Origin: Streptomyces dioscori
GTDB taxonomy: Bacteria > Actinomycetota > Actinomycetes > Streptomycetales > Streptomycetaceae
DNA: 64,000 nt
Direction of reading: 5' to 3'
Assembly (NCBI RefSeq): GCF_003024195.1
Contig: NZ_KZ679039.1
Span: 62,001 to 126,000, forward strand
Below are positions 33,071 to 41,679 of the stretch, piece after piece (positions within the stretch are counted from its first letter, which is position 1; each line of letters starts with the position of its first letter). The translations under genes and the position numbers were made by a program. Under the pieces are notes generated by a model. That model saw only the letters and a list, made by a program, of their open reading frames with translations, did no database searches and was not told where the DNA came from.

Positions 33071-33583
33071 ATGAGCAGTGAGAGCAGTGAGAGCAGTATG
33101 AGCAGTGAGACCAGCGAGACCAGTGGCATCAGTGATACCCCTGAATACAGCCTGGGCCCCGCCCCGGCCCCCGTCCGTTTCGACACCAAGATCGCCGTCC
33201 TGCTGCGCGAGGACCTGGAGCCGTGGCAGCGGCTGAACGTGACCGCGTTCCTGGTCAGCGGCCTGGGCCCGGCGGTCCCCGAGGTGGTCGGCGAGCCGTA
33301 CGAGGACGCGGACGGCGTCGGCTACCTGCCGATGTTCCGCCAGCCGGTCCTGGTCTTCGAGGGTACGAAGGAGACGCTGAAGGCGGCCCACGGCAAGGCC
33401 CTGTCCCGCGCCCTGCCCCGCGCGCTGTTCACCGCGGACCTGTTCGGCACGGGCAACGACCGCGACAACCGGGCGGCGGTACGGGCCGTACCGACCGCGG
33501 ACCTCGACGTGGTCGGCCTCGCGGTGTACGGGCCGCGCAACGCGGTGGACAAGGTGGTGAAGGGGGCCCGGATGCACCACTGA
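33071..33583 (+). CDS. DUF2000-family protein
   Basis: 170 residues. The core (FDTKIAVLLREDLEPWQRLN, then TAFLVSG) is the DUF2000 family, structurally related to peptidyl-tRNA hydrolase 2. The N-terminus is a Ser/Glu repeat (SSESSESSMSSETSET) from a 9-bp DNA repeat, so the real start could be either ATG 33071 or ATG 33098. Divergent from and probably controlled by the AraC regulator. Molecular function unknown. Confidence 0.75.
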   Translation: MSSESSESSMSSETSETSGISDTPEYSLGPAPAPVRFDTKIAVLLREDLEPWQRLNVTAFLVSGLGPAVPEVVGEPYEDADGVGYLPMFRQPVLVFEGTKETLKAAHGKALSRALPRALFTADLFGTGNDRDNRAAVRAVPTADLDVVGLAVYGPRNAVDKVVKGARMHH

Positions 33584-33615
33584 GGTGCGGCGGTGCCGCG
33601 CGTTGCCACGGGGCG

Positions 33616-35010
33616 CTAGCCGGTGCTGACCTCAGGCTTTTCGGCAGCGGGCCGGGGCTGGGCCGGCGACTGGACCGGCGACCGGGGGAGCGGCAGGGGC
33701 TCGGGTCGGGCCTCGGACCGGTTCTCGGATCGGGCCTCGGATCGGGTCTCGGGCCGGGTCTCGGACCGGGCCTCGGGCCGGGGTGATTCAGCGGCTACGG
33801 GCTCCTCGTCCGGGAGCTTGCGCATGAGCAGCCCGTATCCCAGTCCGGCCACCGTGCCGACGGCCGCGCACAAGCCCCACAGCCACGCGGCCCCGTACCG
33901 GTCGATGACGACTCCGGCCATCAGGGGGGCGACGAGCGCGGCGACGGACCAGGACATCGTGTACATGCCCTGGTACCGGCCGCGGCCGTGGGTGGGGGAG
34001 AGGCGGACGACGAGGCCGGTCTGGGTGGGCGCGTTCACGATCTCGGCGAGGGTCCAGACGCAGATGGTGAGCGCGAAGGCGGCGACGGAGCCCGCGAAGG
34101 CGGTGAGCCCGAACCCGTACCCGGCGAGGAGGGACGACACGACGAGAAGCCGTTTCGGGTCCCGGTGCTGGATGAAACGGGTGACGGGGAGCTGGAGCAC
34201 GACGATGAGGACGCCGTTGACCGCGATCACCAGGCCGTAGTCGGCGGGCGTGAACCCGGCCTGGCCCATCGCCACCGGCAGACCCACGAACCCCTGCTGG
34301 AAGACGAGCGCGACGAGGAACGACAGCCCGACGACGCTCATGAAACGCCCGTCGCGCAGAACCGTCCCCAGACCCACCTCGGGCTCGCCGGCCCTCTTGG
34401 GGGCCGGCTCGGGCCGCGACTCGGGCAGCTTCACGAAGACGACGATCGCGCAGACCATCGTCATCCCGGCCTCGATGAGGAAACCGGCGAGATAACTGAC
34501 CTCAGCGATGAACCCGGCCGCCGTGGACGAGACGGCGAAGCCCAGGTTGATCGCCCAGTAGTTGAGCGAGAAGGCCCGCACCCGGTCCTCGGGCCTGACG
34601 ATGTCGCCCATCATCGCCTGCACGGCGGGGCGGGAGGCGTTGCTGGCCATGCCGACGAGGAAGGCGACGGCGGCGATGGCCACCGGGTGGTGCATGAAGC
34701 CGAGCAGCGCGACGGAGAGGGCGGTGGACGCCTGGGCGATGAGGAGCGTGGGCCGCCGCCCGAGCCGGTCCGTCATCACGCCCGCACCGAGGGACGAGAT
34801 CACTCCGCCGAGCCCGTGGAGCGAGGCGACGAGTCCGGCGTACGAGGCGGAGTAGCCGCGGTCCAGCGTGAGGTACAGGGCCATGAAGGTGGCGACGAAG
34901 GCGCCGAGCCGGTTGACGAGCGTGCTGGTCCACAGCCACCAGAACTCACGGGGGAGCCCGGAGAGGGTCTCGCGCGCGACACGTCTCACGCTCAGGGACG
35001 TGAACGGCAT
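33616..35010 (-). CDS. MFS transporter
   Basis: 464 residues with about 12 transmembrane helices. The MFS loop 2-3 motif appears as GVMTDRLGRRPTLL and the second-half loop as RYQGMYTMSWSVAALVAP. It resembles multidrug/export-type MFS proteins. The C-terminal ~70 residues are a hydrophilic Arg/Ser/Glu/Pro tail built from a (P)EARSETR-type repeat encoded by a 12- to 18-bp DNA repeat at about 33701-33782. Substrate unknown. Start at MPFTSLSVRRV. Confidence 0.8.
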   Translation of the reverse strand: MPFTSLSVRRVARETLSGLPREFWWLWTSTLVNRLGAFVATFMALYLTLDRGYSASYAGLVASLHGLGGVISSLGAGVMTDRLGRRPTLLIAQASTALSVALLGFMHHPVAIAAVAFLVGMASNASRPAVQAMMGDIVRPEDRVRAFSLNYWAINLGFAVSSTAAGFIAEVSYLAGFLIEAGMTMVCAIVVFVKLPESRPEPAPKRAGEPEVGLGTVLRDGRFMSVVGLSFLVALVFQQGFVGLPVAMGQAGFTPADYGLVIAVNGVLIVVLQLPVTRFIQHRDPKRLLVVSSLLAGYGFGLTAFAGSVAAFALTICVWTLAEIVNAPTQTGLVVRLSPTHGRGRYQGMYTMSWSVAALVAPLMAGVVIDRYGAAWLWGLCAAVGTVAGLGYGLLMRKLPDEEPVAAESPRPEARSETRPETRSEARSENRSEARPEPLPLPRSPVQSPAQPRPAAEKPEVSTG

Positions 35011-35260
35011 GGAGGACCCCCAGGTTCTGCTGAACACAGCTCTTGTACGTGGTGTGAGCGGCGCGGCGCAAATTAGGCGATGTAAGTGGCGCACGCGGCA
35101 AGCACAAATTACGAGGCCGGGCCGGACGGCGGCCACTCAATTAACAGAAGTCGTCAAGTGGCGGGGGAGGAGGCCGACGGGTACCCACGAAATCAGAACT
35201 CCAGGAGCTTCGTGATCCAGGAGCTTCGGAGGCCAGGGGGACAGGGGTCCAGGAGCTCCG

Positions 35261-35327
35261 GGTGTCCGGGCGTCCGGGTGTCCGGGCGTCCGGGTTCCGG
35301 GTATCCAGGTGTCCGGGTTCCGGGCGG
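35261..35327. repeat. GTGTCCGGGC-type tandem repeat before gpmA
   Basis: About seven iterations of GTCCGGG(C/T)GT/GTTCCGGG run in the gpmA upstream region, ending ~25 bases before its -10 box. A slippage-type repeat that may affect promoter spacing or simply be neutral. Confidence 0.6.
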
Positions 35328-35366
35328 GCGAGCGGCCGATCGGGGGCGTCGATTACGCTCGGGGCC

Positions 35367-36128
35367 ATGGCCGACGCACCGTACAAGCTGATCCTCCTCC
35401 GCCACGGCGAGAGCGAATGGAACGCGAAGAACCTGTTCACCGGCTGGGTGGACGTCAACCTCAACGAGAAGGGCGAGAAGGAGGCAGTACGCGGCGGTGA
35501 GCTGCTCAAGGACGCCGGCCTGCTGCCCGACGTCGTCCACACCTCGCTCCAGAAGCGCGCGATCCGCACGGCGCAGCTCTCCCTCGAATCGGCGGACCGT
35601 CACTGGATCCCGGTCCACCGCAGCTGGCGCCTGAACGAGCGGCACTACGGCGCGCTGCAGGGCAAGGACAAGGCGCAGACCCTCGCGGAGTTCGGCGAGG
35701 AGCAGTTCATGCTGTGGCGCCGCTCGTACGACACGCCGCCGCCCCCGCTTGAGGACGGCACGGAGTTCTCGCAGTCGGACGACCCGCGCTACGCGACGAT
35801 CCCGCCGGAGCTGCGCCCGCGCACGGAGTGCCTGAAGGACGTCGTCGTCCGCATGCTGCCGTACTGGTACGACGGCATCGTCCCGGACCTCCTGGCCGGC
35901 CGCACGGTCCTGGTGGCCGCCCACGGCAACTCCCTCCGCGCCCTCGTCAAGCACCTCGACGGCGTCTCGGACGCGGACATCGCGGGCCTGAACATCCCGA
36001 CGGGCATCCCGCTCGCATACGAACTGGACGCATCCTTCAAGCCGCTGAACCCGGGCGGCACATACCTGGACCCGGCGGCGGCCGCGGCGGCGATCGAGGC
36101 TGTGAAGAACCAGGGCAAGAAGAAGTAA
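35367..36128 (+). CDS. gpmA: 2,3-bisphosphoglycerate-dependent phosphoglycerate mutase
   Basis: 253 residues, the standard dPGM length. [10 protein letters not shown] gives the phospho-accepting His13, and [10 protein letters not shown] holds the second catalytic His. ERHYGALQG carries the proton-transfer Glu. It interconverts 3- and 2-phosphoglycerate in glycolysis. TACGCT at 35354-35359 is 7 nt before the ATG (leaderless). A strong terminator follows the stop codon. The Lys-rich end (NQGKKK) is typical. Confidence 0.95.
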   Translation: MADAPYKLILLRHGESEWNAKNLFTGWVDVNLNEKGEKEAVRGGELLKDAGLLPDVVHTSLQKRAIRTAQLSLESADRHWIPVHRSWRLNERHYGALQGKDKAQTLAEFGEEQFMLWRRSYDTPPPPLEDGTEFSQSDDPRYATIPPELRPRTECLKDVVVRMLPYWYDGIVPDLLAGRTVLVAAHGNSLRALVKHLDGVSDADIAGLNIPTGIPLAYELDASFKPLNPGGTYLDPAAAAAAIEAVKNQGKKK

Positions 36129-36143
36129 GCACGTACGGACAGG

Positions 36144-36178
36144 CCCCCTAGCTGCGGGTTCTCCGCTGGTAGGGGGCT
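36144..36178 (+). terminator. Hairpin terminator of gpmA
   Basis: GCCCCCTA (36144-36151) pairs with TAGGGGGC (36171-36178). An inner GCGG/CCGC stem and a TTT run follow, 15 bases after the gpmA stop. Confidence 0.8.
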
Positions 36179-36338
36179 TTCTGTTGTGTCTGGACCGTCC
36201 TTGGACCGTCTCTGCGTCGTCCATGGGTCGTCCCCGGGGAAGTCAGGTGCGACGACGCCAGCGGCGGATGCGGAGGTCGAGGACGGTCAGCAGCGTCACT
36301 GGCGGCAACTTCGGGGCGGGCATCGAAGTGTCAGTCTC

Positions 36339-36536
36339 GTGGCACCACCGTTCGTCTACGATGCCGTACGCGAGGCCTACGACCCTCTGAGAGCGCAACG
36401 AGTTGCGATCGCCACGACTGCCGCTGAGGTAGCTGACGACTCTGTCGAGTGGCAGGCGCTCCACACCCCGTACGACACCGCCTTACGGCATCTCCGCGCC
36501 ACCATGCGGGATTCCCTCGGGCCTGGCTTTGAGTGA
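36339..36536 (+). CDS. Possible small protein, weak
   Basis: A 65-residue frame from GTG 36339 (MAPPFVYDAVREAYDPLRAQ...) ends LGPGFE. Composition is plausible for coding, but there is no ribosome site, no -10 box and no known family. It may be a decayed remnant. The rest of 36180-36754 shows nothing convincing. Confidence 0.25.
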   Translation: MAPPFVYDAVREAYDPLRAQRVAIATTAAEVADDSVEWQALHTPYDTALRHLRATMRDSLGPGFE

Positions 36537-36754
36537 GTCTGCACTGTGAAGTCATGAGGGGCTCGCTGCTCGCCGAGCGCCTGCCCCAGGGGCCCGGACG
36601 GTGGGCGGTGGCCCGCTCCGCCAGGGCACTCATGACCGGTTGCACCGCTCCTCTCTCAACCCTCTGACGGCTACCGTGGAACGGTCGAGGGGCGCACCAT
36701 GGCTGATCAGCGCATGTGTTGCGGCGCAGTGCACGGCGAAAACCCGGGGTGGCC

Positions 36755-37042
36755 ATGAGCGGGGACGGGCCGCAGGATGGTGACGGCGGTTTCGAGAAGC
36801 CGTCCGGTCCGGAATCGGTTCGGGAGGATCGCATACCCGACCCGAACTCTTCCGATCCGAAAGATCGCGACCCGAACGCTTCCGATCCTGATGAGTCTGA
36901 GGCGGACGGCGGCTGTTGCTCGTGTTTTTCGTGTCTGAGCTGCCTCCTCATCGTCATCGTCTTTTCGATCATGACCTCGCCTTCGGCCCAACAGCCCCGT
37001 GTATGGCTTTTCGGTGACGTCTTCGAATGGCTCACGAGGTGA
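36755..37042 (+). CDS. Cys-rich single-pass membrane protein
   Basis: 95 residues. A charged Asp/Pro/Ser-rich N-terminal half (repeated DPNxSDPxD) leads to GGCCSCFSCLSCLLIVIVF, a cluster of five Cys running into one transmembrane helix. A short tail ends WLFGDVFEWLTR. The cysteines at the membrane face suggest palmitoyl-like modification or metal binding, but this is speculation. ATG 36755 follows GGGGTGG. Confidence 0.5.
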   Translation: MSGDGPQDGDGGFEKPSGPESVREDRIPDPNSSDPKDRDPNASDPDESEADGGCCSCFSCLSCLLIVIVFSIMTSPSAQQPRVWLFGDVFEWLTR

Positions 37043-37169
37043 GAAGGTCCTGATCCCCGTGATGAGTCCGTCGGTCGCAGTACGGCTACTCACGGCTACT
37101 CACGGCTTCGTACGGCTCGACAGCCTTGCGGAGCGGGGTGTGTCAGTGCCGGGAGCTACTGTCCTGGGC

Positions 37170-37622
37170 ATGGCCATCAGACCATCCACATCCTGGCGCG
37201 CGCGTGTCGACGGCGAGGCAAGGGAACTTGCTTCCGGGGCGCGTGACCCGAGCGACGCCTTCATGTCCCAGCTCTTCCCCGAATCCCTGCTGTCCGCGAC
37301 GGATGAGGCGCTGGGCGCGTTCGAGTCCGATGTGCGGGGGCTGATCGAGGACAGGGGCAGGGACAAGGAGAGTGGGGACGAGGAGAGTAAGGACAACGGC
37401 AGGGACGGTGAGCGGGTCTTTGGGGCGATCGAGCGTGTCGTCCTGGTGTTGAACGGCATCAACGACGGTCACGGCGGCGCCGGTTACGAGACCCAGGAGC
37501 GGGAGGAGTTGTGCCTGTACATCGATCAGACCCTGACCGAGCACGGCATCGACGTCCCGGCCCTGGCAGCGGGGCGAGGCATCGGGCGTGCCGAGATCAC
37601 TGACGACTGGCGGGACTGGTAG
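37170..37622 (+). CDS. Hypothetical acidic protein
   Basis: 150 residues without a recognised domain. A helical, acidic central part (RGRDKESGDEESKDNGRDGE) is low-complexity, flanked by more conserved-looking ends (FGAIERVVLVLNGINDGH; GRAEITDDWRDW). TACTGT at 37157-37162 is 7 nt before the ATG, supporting this start and a leaderless transcript. Confidence 0.55.
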   Translation: MAIRPSTSWRARVDGEARELASGARDPSDAFMSQLFPESLLSATDEALGAFESDVRGLIEDRGRDKESGDEESKDNGRDGERVFGAIERVVLVLNGINDGHGGAGYETQEREELCLYIDQTLTEHGIDVPALAAGRGIGRAEITDDWRDW

Positions 37623-37681
37623 CCGTCTGCAGAGACGGTTGGGGGGGGACTGCAGGGGAGCCCGCGGGGGAGGCGCCGGGG

Positions 37682-37786
37682 TCAGCGGCGGCTGCGGGTC
37701 TTGTACCGGTGGGCCGCCCAGCCTTCGATGACCATGATTCCGGCGAGGACCGCGCACTTGAGCCAGCCGTACGGAGGGTCGCGCAA
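37682..37786 (-). pseudogene. Possible remnant of a small membrane-protein gene
   Basis: A minus-strand frame reads RDPPYGWLKCAVLAGIMVIE then GWAAHRYKTRSRR and a stop, resembling the end of a short membrane protein. An in-frame TGA lies just upstream and only a TTG without a ribosome site could start it, so it looks truncated or frameshifted. Function and parent gene are not known. Confidence 0.3.
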
Positions 37787-37887
37787 CTGGCCGATCAGTC
37801 ACAGGCACGCCGTGCGGATCGCCCCGTGGCTGATCGCGCACCTGTTCGCCTCGCCCGCACACAGCCCGACGGGCACGTCTTGTCTCC

Positions 37888-38445
37888 CTACGGACAGTTG
37901 ACGGGAGAGCCGACGGGACAGCTGACGGCTTTTGCGATCCGCGCGGCGGCCTCCGCAGGTGTGAGGTGCGTCGTGTCGATGACCTCGGCCTCGGCGTGCA
38001 GCCACGTGCGGGCCGCCTCGGCGTAGGGCTCAAGGTACTGGAGGCGGAACGGGGAGTCGGGGCCGAGAACGGTGTCGCCCGCGATGCGTCCGCGCAGGGT
38101 GTCCTGGTCGGCGTGGAGCACGAAATGCCGTACGGGGATGGCGTGTTGGGCCAGGCCCGCGCTGATCTCGCGCCAGTACTGCTCCACCAGCACGGTCATG
38201 GGCATCACCAGAACGCCGCCCGCGTAGTCCAGTACCCGGCGCGCGGTCTCGACGACGAGCGGCCGCCATGGCGGCCAGTGCTGGAAGTTGTCCGCCCCGG
38301 GCCCTGGCAGCCCAGGGGTGATGTCCATGAGCGTCTCGCCGACCTTCTCCGCGTCGAACACCCGCGAATCCGGGATCAGTTGCTGCACAAGCACGCTGGT
38401 CGTCGTCTTGCCCGCGCCATGCGTGCCGTTGAGCCATACGATCAT
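37888..38445 (-). CDS. P-loop AAA kinase-like protein
   Basis: 185 residues. Walker A is NGTHGAGKTTTSVLVQQL (about residues 6-23). The overall form resembles small nucleotide- or antibiotic-kinase-like ATPases. TAGCGT on the minus strand (38453-38458) is 7 nt before the ATG, so it is leaderless. Substrate unknown; resistance or self-protection is possible but not shown. The C-terminus (CPVGSPVNCP) carries two cysteines. Confidence 0.7.
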   Translation of the reverse strand: MIVWLNGTHGAGKTTTSVLVQQLIPDSRVFDAEKVGETLMDITPGLPGPGADNFQHWPPWRPLVVETARRVLDYAGGVLVMPMTVLVEQYWREISAGLAQHAIPVRHFVLHADQDTLRGRIAGDTVLGPDSPFRLQYLEPYAEAARTWLHAEAEVIDTTHLTPAEAAARIAKAVSCPVGSPVNCP

Positions 38446-38481
38446 GGCCTCAACGCTAGTGCCCAGTAGGCCGGTTACGCC

Positions 38482-39078
38482 TTAGGTACGGCGGTACGGC
38501 GGTACGGCGGTACGGCGGTATAGCGGTACGGCAGTACGGATCCAGTCCGTGAGCGCCGCGAAGTCCGCGTCGCCCAGGCCCTCGCCCGGGTCGACACGGT
38601 GAAGCAACGACGGCTCCCGCCGTTGCGCGTCGACCCATAGGCGGTCCATGGCGCCGATCTCGTCGTCGACCCAGATGAACGGGCGGCGGCCGGCCCAGTC
38701 GACGATGTGCCTGGTCTTCCAGTGCAGACCGTGCAGACCGTGCAGACCGCGCGGACCCTCGTCGGCGGCCGTGGGCGAGGACGCGTCGGCGGACGCGTCC
38801 GGCCACCTCACCACGGGCAGCACCGGCAGCCCGATCCGTGGGGCGACCACCTCGTTCGCGTCGTCCAGCCAGGTCGTCGCCCACACCAGCTCGCATCCCA
38901 GCGCCAGGAGGCGCGGCCCGACGGTGGGGTCGAGCCGTCCGAGCAGCGGGTTCCCCGGGGGATTCCCCGAGGGAGGGGGAGCAGGGGAACCGCCGTCGGT
39001 CGACCGGCCGAACGGAATGAGTGGTCCGTCGACGTCGAGGAAGAGGACGGGACGCCCCTCCTCGCAACGGTCGTTCAA
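38482..39078 (-). CDS. Small HAD-like protein (HAD_SAK type)
   Basis: 198 residues. LFLDVDGPLIPFG (motif I), ATTWLDDAN (motif II) and FIWVDDEIG (motif IV) resemble the HAD domain of Swiss-army-knife RNA repair proteins. The TTG start at 39078 follows AAAGGA by 5 bases and gives a protein that begins right at the domain. The C-terminus (TAVPLYRRTAVPPYRRT) is encoded by an 8-bp repeat, so its length and frame depend on repeat number. Substrate unknown. Confidence 0.6.
   Translation of the reverse strand: MNDRCEEGRPVLFLDVDGPLIPFGRSTDGGSPAPPPSGNPPGNPLLGRLDPTVGPRLLALGCELVWATTWLDDANEVVAPRIGLPVLPVVRWPDASADASSPTAADEGPRGLHGLHGLHWKTRHIVDWAGRRPFIWVDDEIGAMDRLWVDAQRREPSLLHRVDPGEGLGDADFAALTDWIRTAVPLYRRTAVPPYRRT
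38486..38540. repeat. 8-bp GTACGGCG tandem repeat inside a gene end
   Basis: Four exact GTACGGCG units (38486-38517), then three near copies. The period is not a multiple of three, so each unit gained or lost shifts the reading frame of the last residues of the HAD-like gene, whose stop codon lies just beyond the array. Confidence 0.75.
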
Positions 39079-39245
39079 AGGTGTTCCTTTCTGATCATGT
39101 GTGCCGCTACAGTGACCCAGCTGTCGTGGAGAACGTGAGGTGTCCGTTCCACGTCGGGGAGGCGAACGGCAGCCCTTTTCAGTTCTTTTGTCCATGCCTT
39201 GCCGTCGTTGCGGCATCGCAGTTGTCATCATTCTTGTGGGGGCAC

Positions 39246-41270
39246 ATGAAGATTCACAGACGCCGCGTGCTCGCGGCACTGGGCACCGTCGTCGCCGTGG
39301 CCGCGGGCATGGCGACCGTCACGCCCGGCGCGGTCGCGGCGGAACCCGTCACCTGGCAGGCCGCCGACGGCAAGCTGACGTTCGTCAACGGCGCCCGTAA
39401 CGTCATCCAGACGCAGGAACCCGGCAGCAGCACCTACACGGACTTCCTCGCCGACGCCCGCCAGCCGGCCTGGTCGCCCGACGGCAGCCGGGTCGCGTAC
39501 GTGAAGAACAACCGGGTCGAGACCCGCCGCTACACCGGATCCACCCTGGTCAAGATCCAGGAGCAGGGCTCGATGACCAGCGTCGGCCACCCGACGTTCC
39601 TGGGTTCGGGGGAGACGGTCGTGTACTCCGGCGGCGGTCGCCTCCGGTACGCGTCCTCGGACGGCTCCCGCTACGCCCAGCCGCTGTTCTCCACCGCGGA
39701 GGACGGCTGCGACCGCCAGCCCAGCGGGTCCGTCAACGGCCTGGTCGCCTTCGTCCGCACCGGCGACACCTGCGGATCGCCGACCGGCTCGGCCATCTGG
39801 CTCTGGGAGAACGCCACCGGCGGCTTCACGAAGCTGGCCGACTCCGGCACGAACCCCGCGATCTCGCCCGACGGCACCCAGGTCGCCTTCGTACGCGAGG
39901 CGGACGGCCAGAGCAGGCTCTTCGTCGTCAACACCGACGGCACCGGAGAGCGCCAGCTCAGCTTCACCGACGCCGCGTACGCTCCGGCCTGGTCGCCCAC
40001 CGGCAACCGGATCGTCGTCACCAACGGCACCGACGAGGACGTGGCCATCCCGCGCATCGTCGACGTCGCCACCGGTGACGTCACCAAGGTGGCGCTGCCG
40101 CCGGGTACGTCCTCGGCCCTCGACCCCGCCTGGCAGCCGCTGCGCAGCCAGAGCGTGGGCCGGGTCTGGGGTGCCGACTCGTACGCCACGAACGTCGCCG
40201 CGTCCCGCTGGACCTGGAACACGACCGGCCAGAGCGAGCCCGGCCTGATCGACGCGAAGACCGCCGTCCTCATCAGCAAGGACAGCCCGTCCTACGCCCT
40301 GACCGGGCAGACCCTCGCCGGCCAGAAGCTGGGCCCCCTGCTGATGACGTCGAAGACCTCGGTGTCGGCCGGCGTCCAGAACGAGCTGAAGCGCGCGCTG
40401 AAGCCCGGCGCCACGGTCTACCTCGTCGGCGGCACGGACATCCTGTCCAGCGCGGTCGCCACCAAGGTCAGCTCGCTCGGCTTCACCCCGAAGCGGCTGT
40501 CCGGCACCTCGCGCTACTCCACCTCCGTGGCAGTCGCGAAGGCCGTCACCAGCTCTCCGGAGTACGTGTTCATCGCCACCGGCACCGACTACCACTCGGC
40601 GATCGCGGCCTCCGCCGCGGCCGGGGCCCTCGGCGCGGGCGGCAAGGGCACGGTCGTCCTCAACGAGGGCAACACGCTCTCGTCGTCGGTGAAGTCGTAC
40701 CTCAACTCGATCGACCCCGACCAGACCCTGGTCGTCCCGGTCGGCACCTCGGCGAAGTACGCGCTCACGCACACGGCCTTCTCCAACTGGCCCGGCACCT
40801 ACTCGTACTACCCGATCAGCGGCAGCGGCCACGACGGTACGTCGGCCGAGCTGGCGCGGTTCTGGTGGAGCTCCCCGTACCAGGTCGGCCTCGCCTGGAC
40901 GGACAGCTGGCGCGGTGGCGTCTCCGCGAGCACCGGCATGCTGCACTACGGCCCGGTCCTGTGGACCGACGAGACGACCCTGTCGGAGACGAGCGCCACC
41001 TACCTGCGTCAGCAGGCGGCCGGCGTCAACTCCGTCATCGCCTTCGGTGGCACCGGCTCGGTCTCCGCGGCCGAGCTGACCGCGGCGGGCTCCGCCATCA
41101 GCGCGGGCAGCTCGCTGGTGCAGTACCGGCCGTACTACAACGGCCTCACCCCGGCGCAGGCGACCGCGCGCTCGGCAGCCCCCGGCGCCGTGAGCGACAC
41201 CGCGCAGCGGGCGACCGGTATCGCGGCCCCGCAGCCGAACCTGGACGCGGTGCGCACCACCAACCGGTAG
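39246..41270 (+). CDS. Secreted beta-propeller plus CWB2 cell-wall-binding protein
   Basis: 674 residues. A Sec signal (MKIHRRRVLAALGTVVAVAAG...) precedes a TolB/PD40-like propeller (PAWSPDGSRVAYV, PAISPDGTQVAFV, PAWSPTGNRIVVT; about residues 60-300). A C-terminal CWB2-type region follows (YLVGGTDILSSAVATKVSSL and RLSGTSRYSTSVAVAKAV). CWB2 repeats anchor proteins to wall polymers, so this is probably a wall-attached exported protein of unknown activity. A terminator follows at 41306-41338. Confidence 0.8.
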   Translation: MKIHRRRVLAALGTVVAVAAGMATVTPGAVAAEPVTWQAADGKLTFVNGARNVIQTQEPGSSTYTDFLADARQPAWSPDGSRVAYVKNNRVETRRYTGSTLVKIQEQGSMTSVGHPTFLGSGETVVYSGGGRLRYASSDGSRYAQPLFSTAEDGCDRQPSGSVNGLVAFVRTGDTCGSPTGSAIWLWENATGGFTKLADSGTNPAISPDGTQVAFVREADGQSRLFVVNTDGTGERQLSFTDAAYAPAWSPTGNRIVVTNGTDEDVAIPRIVDVATGDVTKVALPPGTSSALDPAWQPLRSQSVGRVWGADSYATNVAASRWTWNTTGQSEPGLIDAKTAVLISKDSPSYALTGQTLAGQKLGPLLMTSKTSVSAGVQNELKRALKPGATVYLVGGTDILSSAVATKVSSLGFTPKRLSGTSRYSTSVAVAKAVTSSPEYVFIATGTDYHSAIAASAAAGALGAGGKGTVVLNEGNTLSSSVKSYLNSIDPDQTLVVPVGTSAKYALTHTAFSNWPGTYSYYPISGSGHDGTSAELARFWWSSPYQVGLAWTDSWRGGVSASTGMLHYGPVLWTDETTLSETSATYLRQQAAGVNSVIAFGGTGSVSAAELTAAGSAISAGSSLVQYRPYYNGLTPAQATARSAAPGAVSDTAQRATGIAAPQPNLDAVRTTNR

Positions 41271-41305
41271 CCGCCGCCCGTCGGCGCATGAACCGATGAA
41301 CGAAC

Positions 41306-41338
41306 GGAAGGGCCCCGCACCTGAAGCGGGGCCCTTCC
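41306..41338 (+). terminator. Hairpin terminator after the propeller/CWB2 gene
   Basis: A perfect 13-bp stem GGAAGGGCCCCGC (41306-41318) with its complement (41326-41338) and a 7-nt loop, 35 bases after the stop. Confidence 0.85.
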
Positions 41339-41385
41339 GCGTTCACCTGGCACGCCGCGCGTTCACCTGGCACACCGCAGGCGCG

Positions 41386-41538
41386 TCAGCCGCACTGACA
41401 GGGATTGCCGGACTGGCACCCGCATCCGCAGCCCGAGCCGCAGCCGCAGGCGCCGAAGAGCGGCAGGCTCTTGATCTCGACGGGCTGCTGCGTCTCGCGC
41501 TCCTGGGTCGGGTCGGGCGTGGTGGGGGAATCGGCCAT
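41386..41538 (-). CDS. 50-residue Cys-rich micro-protein
   Basis: The minus-strand frame reads MADSPTTPDPTQERETQQPV, then EIKSLPLFG and a C-terminal third with eight cysteines in C-G-C-G-S-G-C-G-C-G-C spacing and CQCG at the end. GAGGAGGG precedes the ATG by 4 bases, an excellent site. The alternating Cys/Gly pattern suggests metal binding (metallothionein-like) or a disulfide-rich peptide. It lies just upstream of phoU's end on the same strand. Function unknown. Confidence 0.7.
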   Translation of the reverse strand: MADSPTTPDPTQERETQQPVEIKSLPLFGACGCGSGCGCGCQSGNPCQCG

Positions 41539-41679
41539 GGGTCCCTCCTCGAAGGCTTGTGCCTACTCCCATTGCATTCCCCCGAGGCCGGGCGCATCAA
41601 CGGCGCACAGAGGCTTTCGCGCCCCTGCCCGCACCCGATGCGCCCCCTCGCAACCAGATCCCACCCGGTTGCCGCAGGC

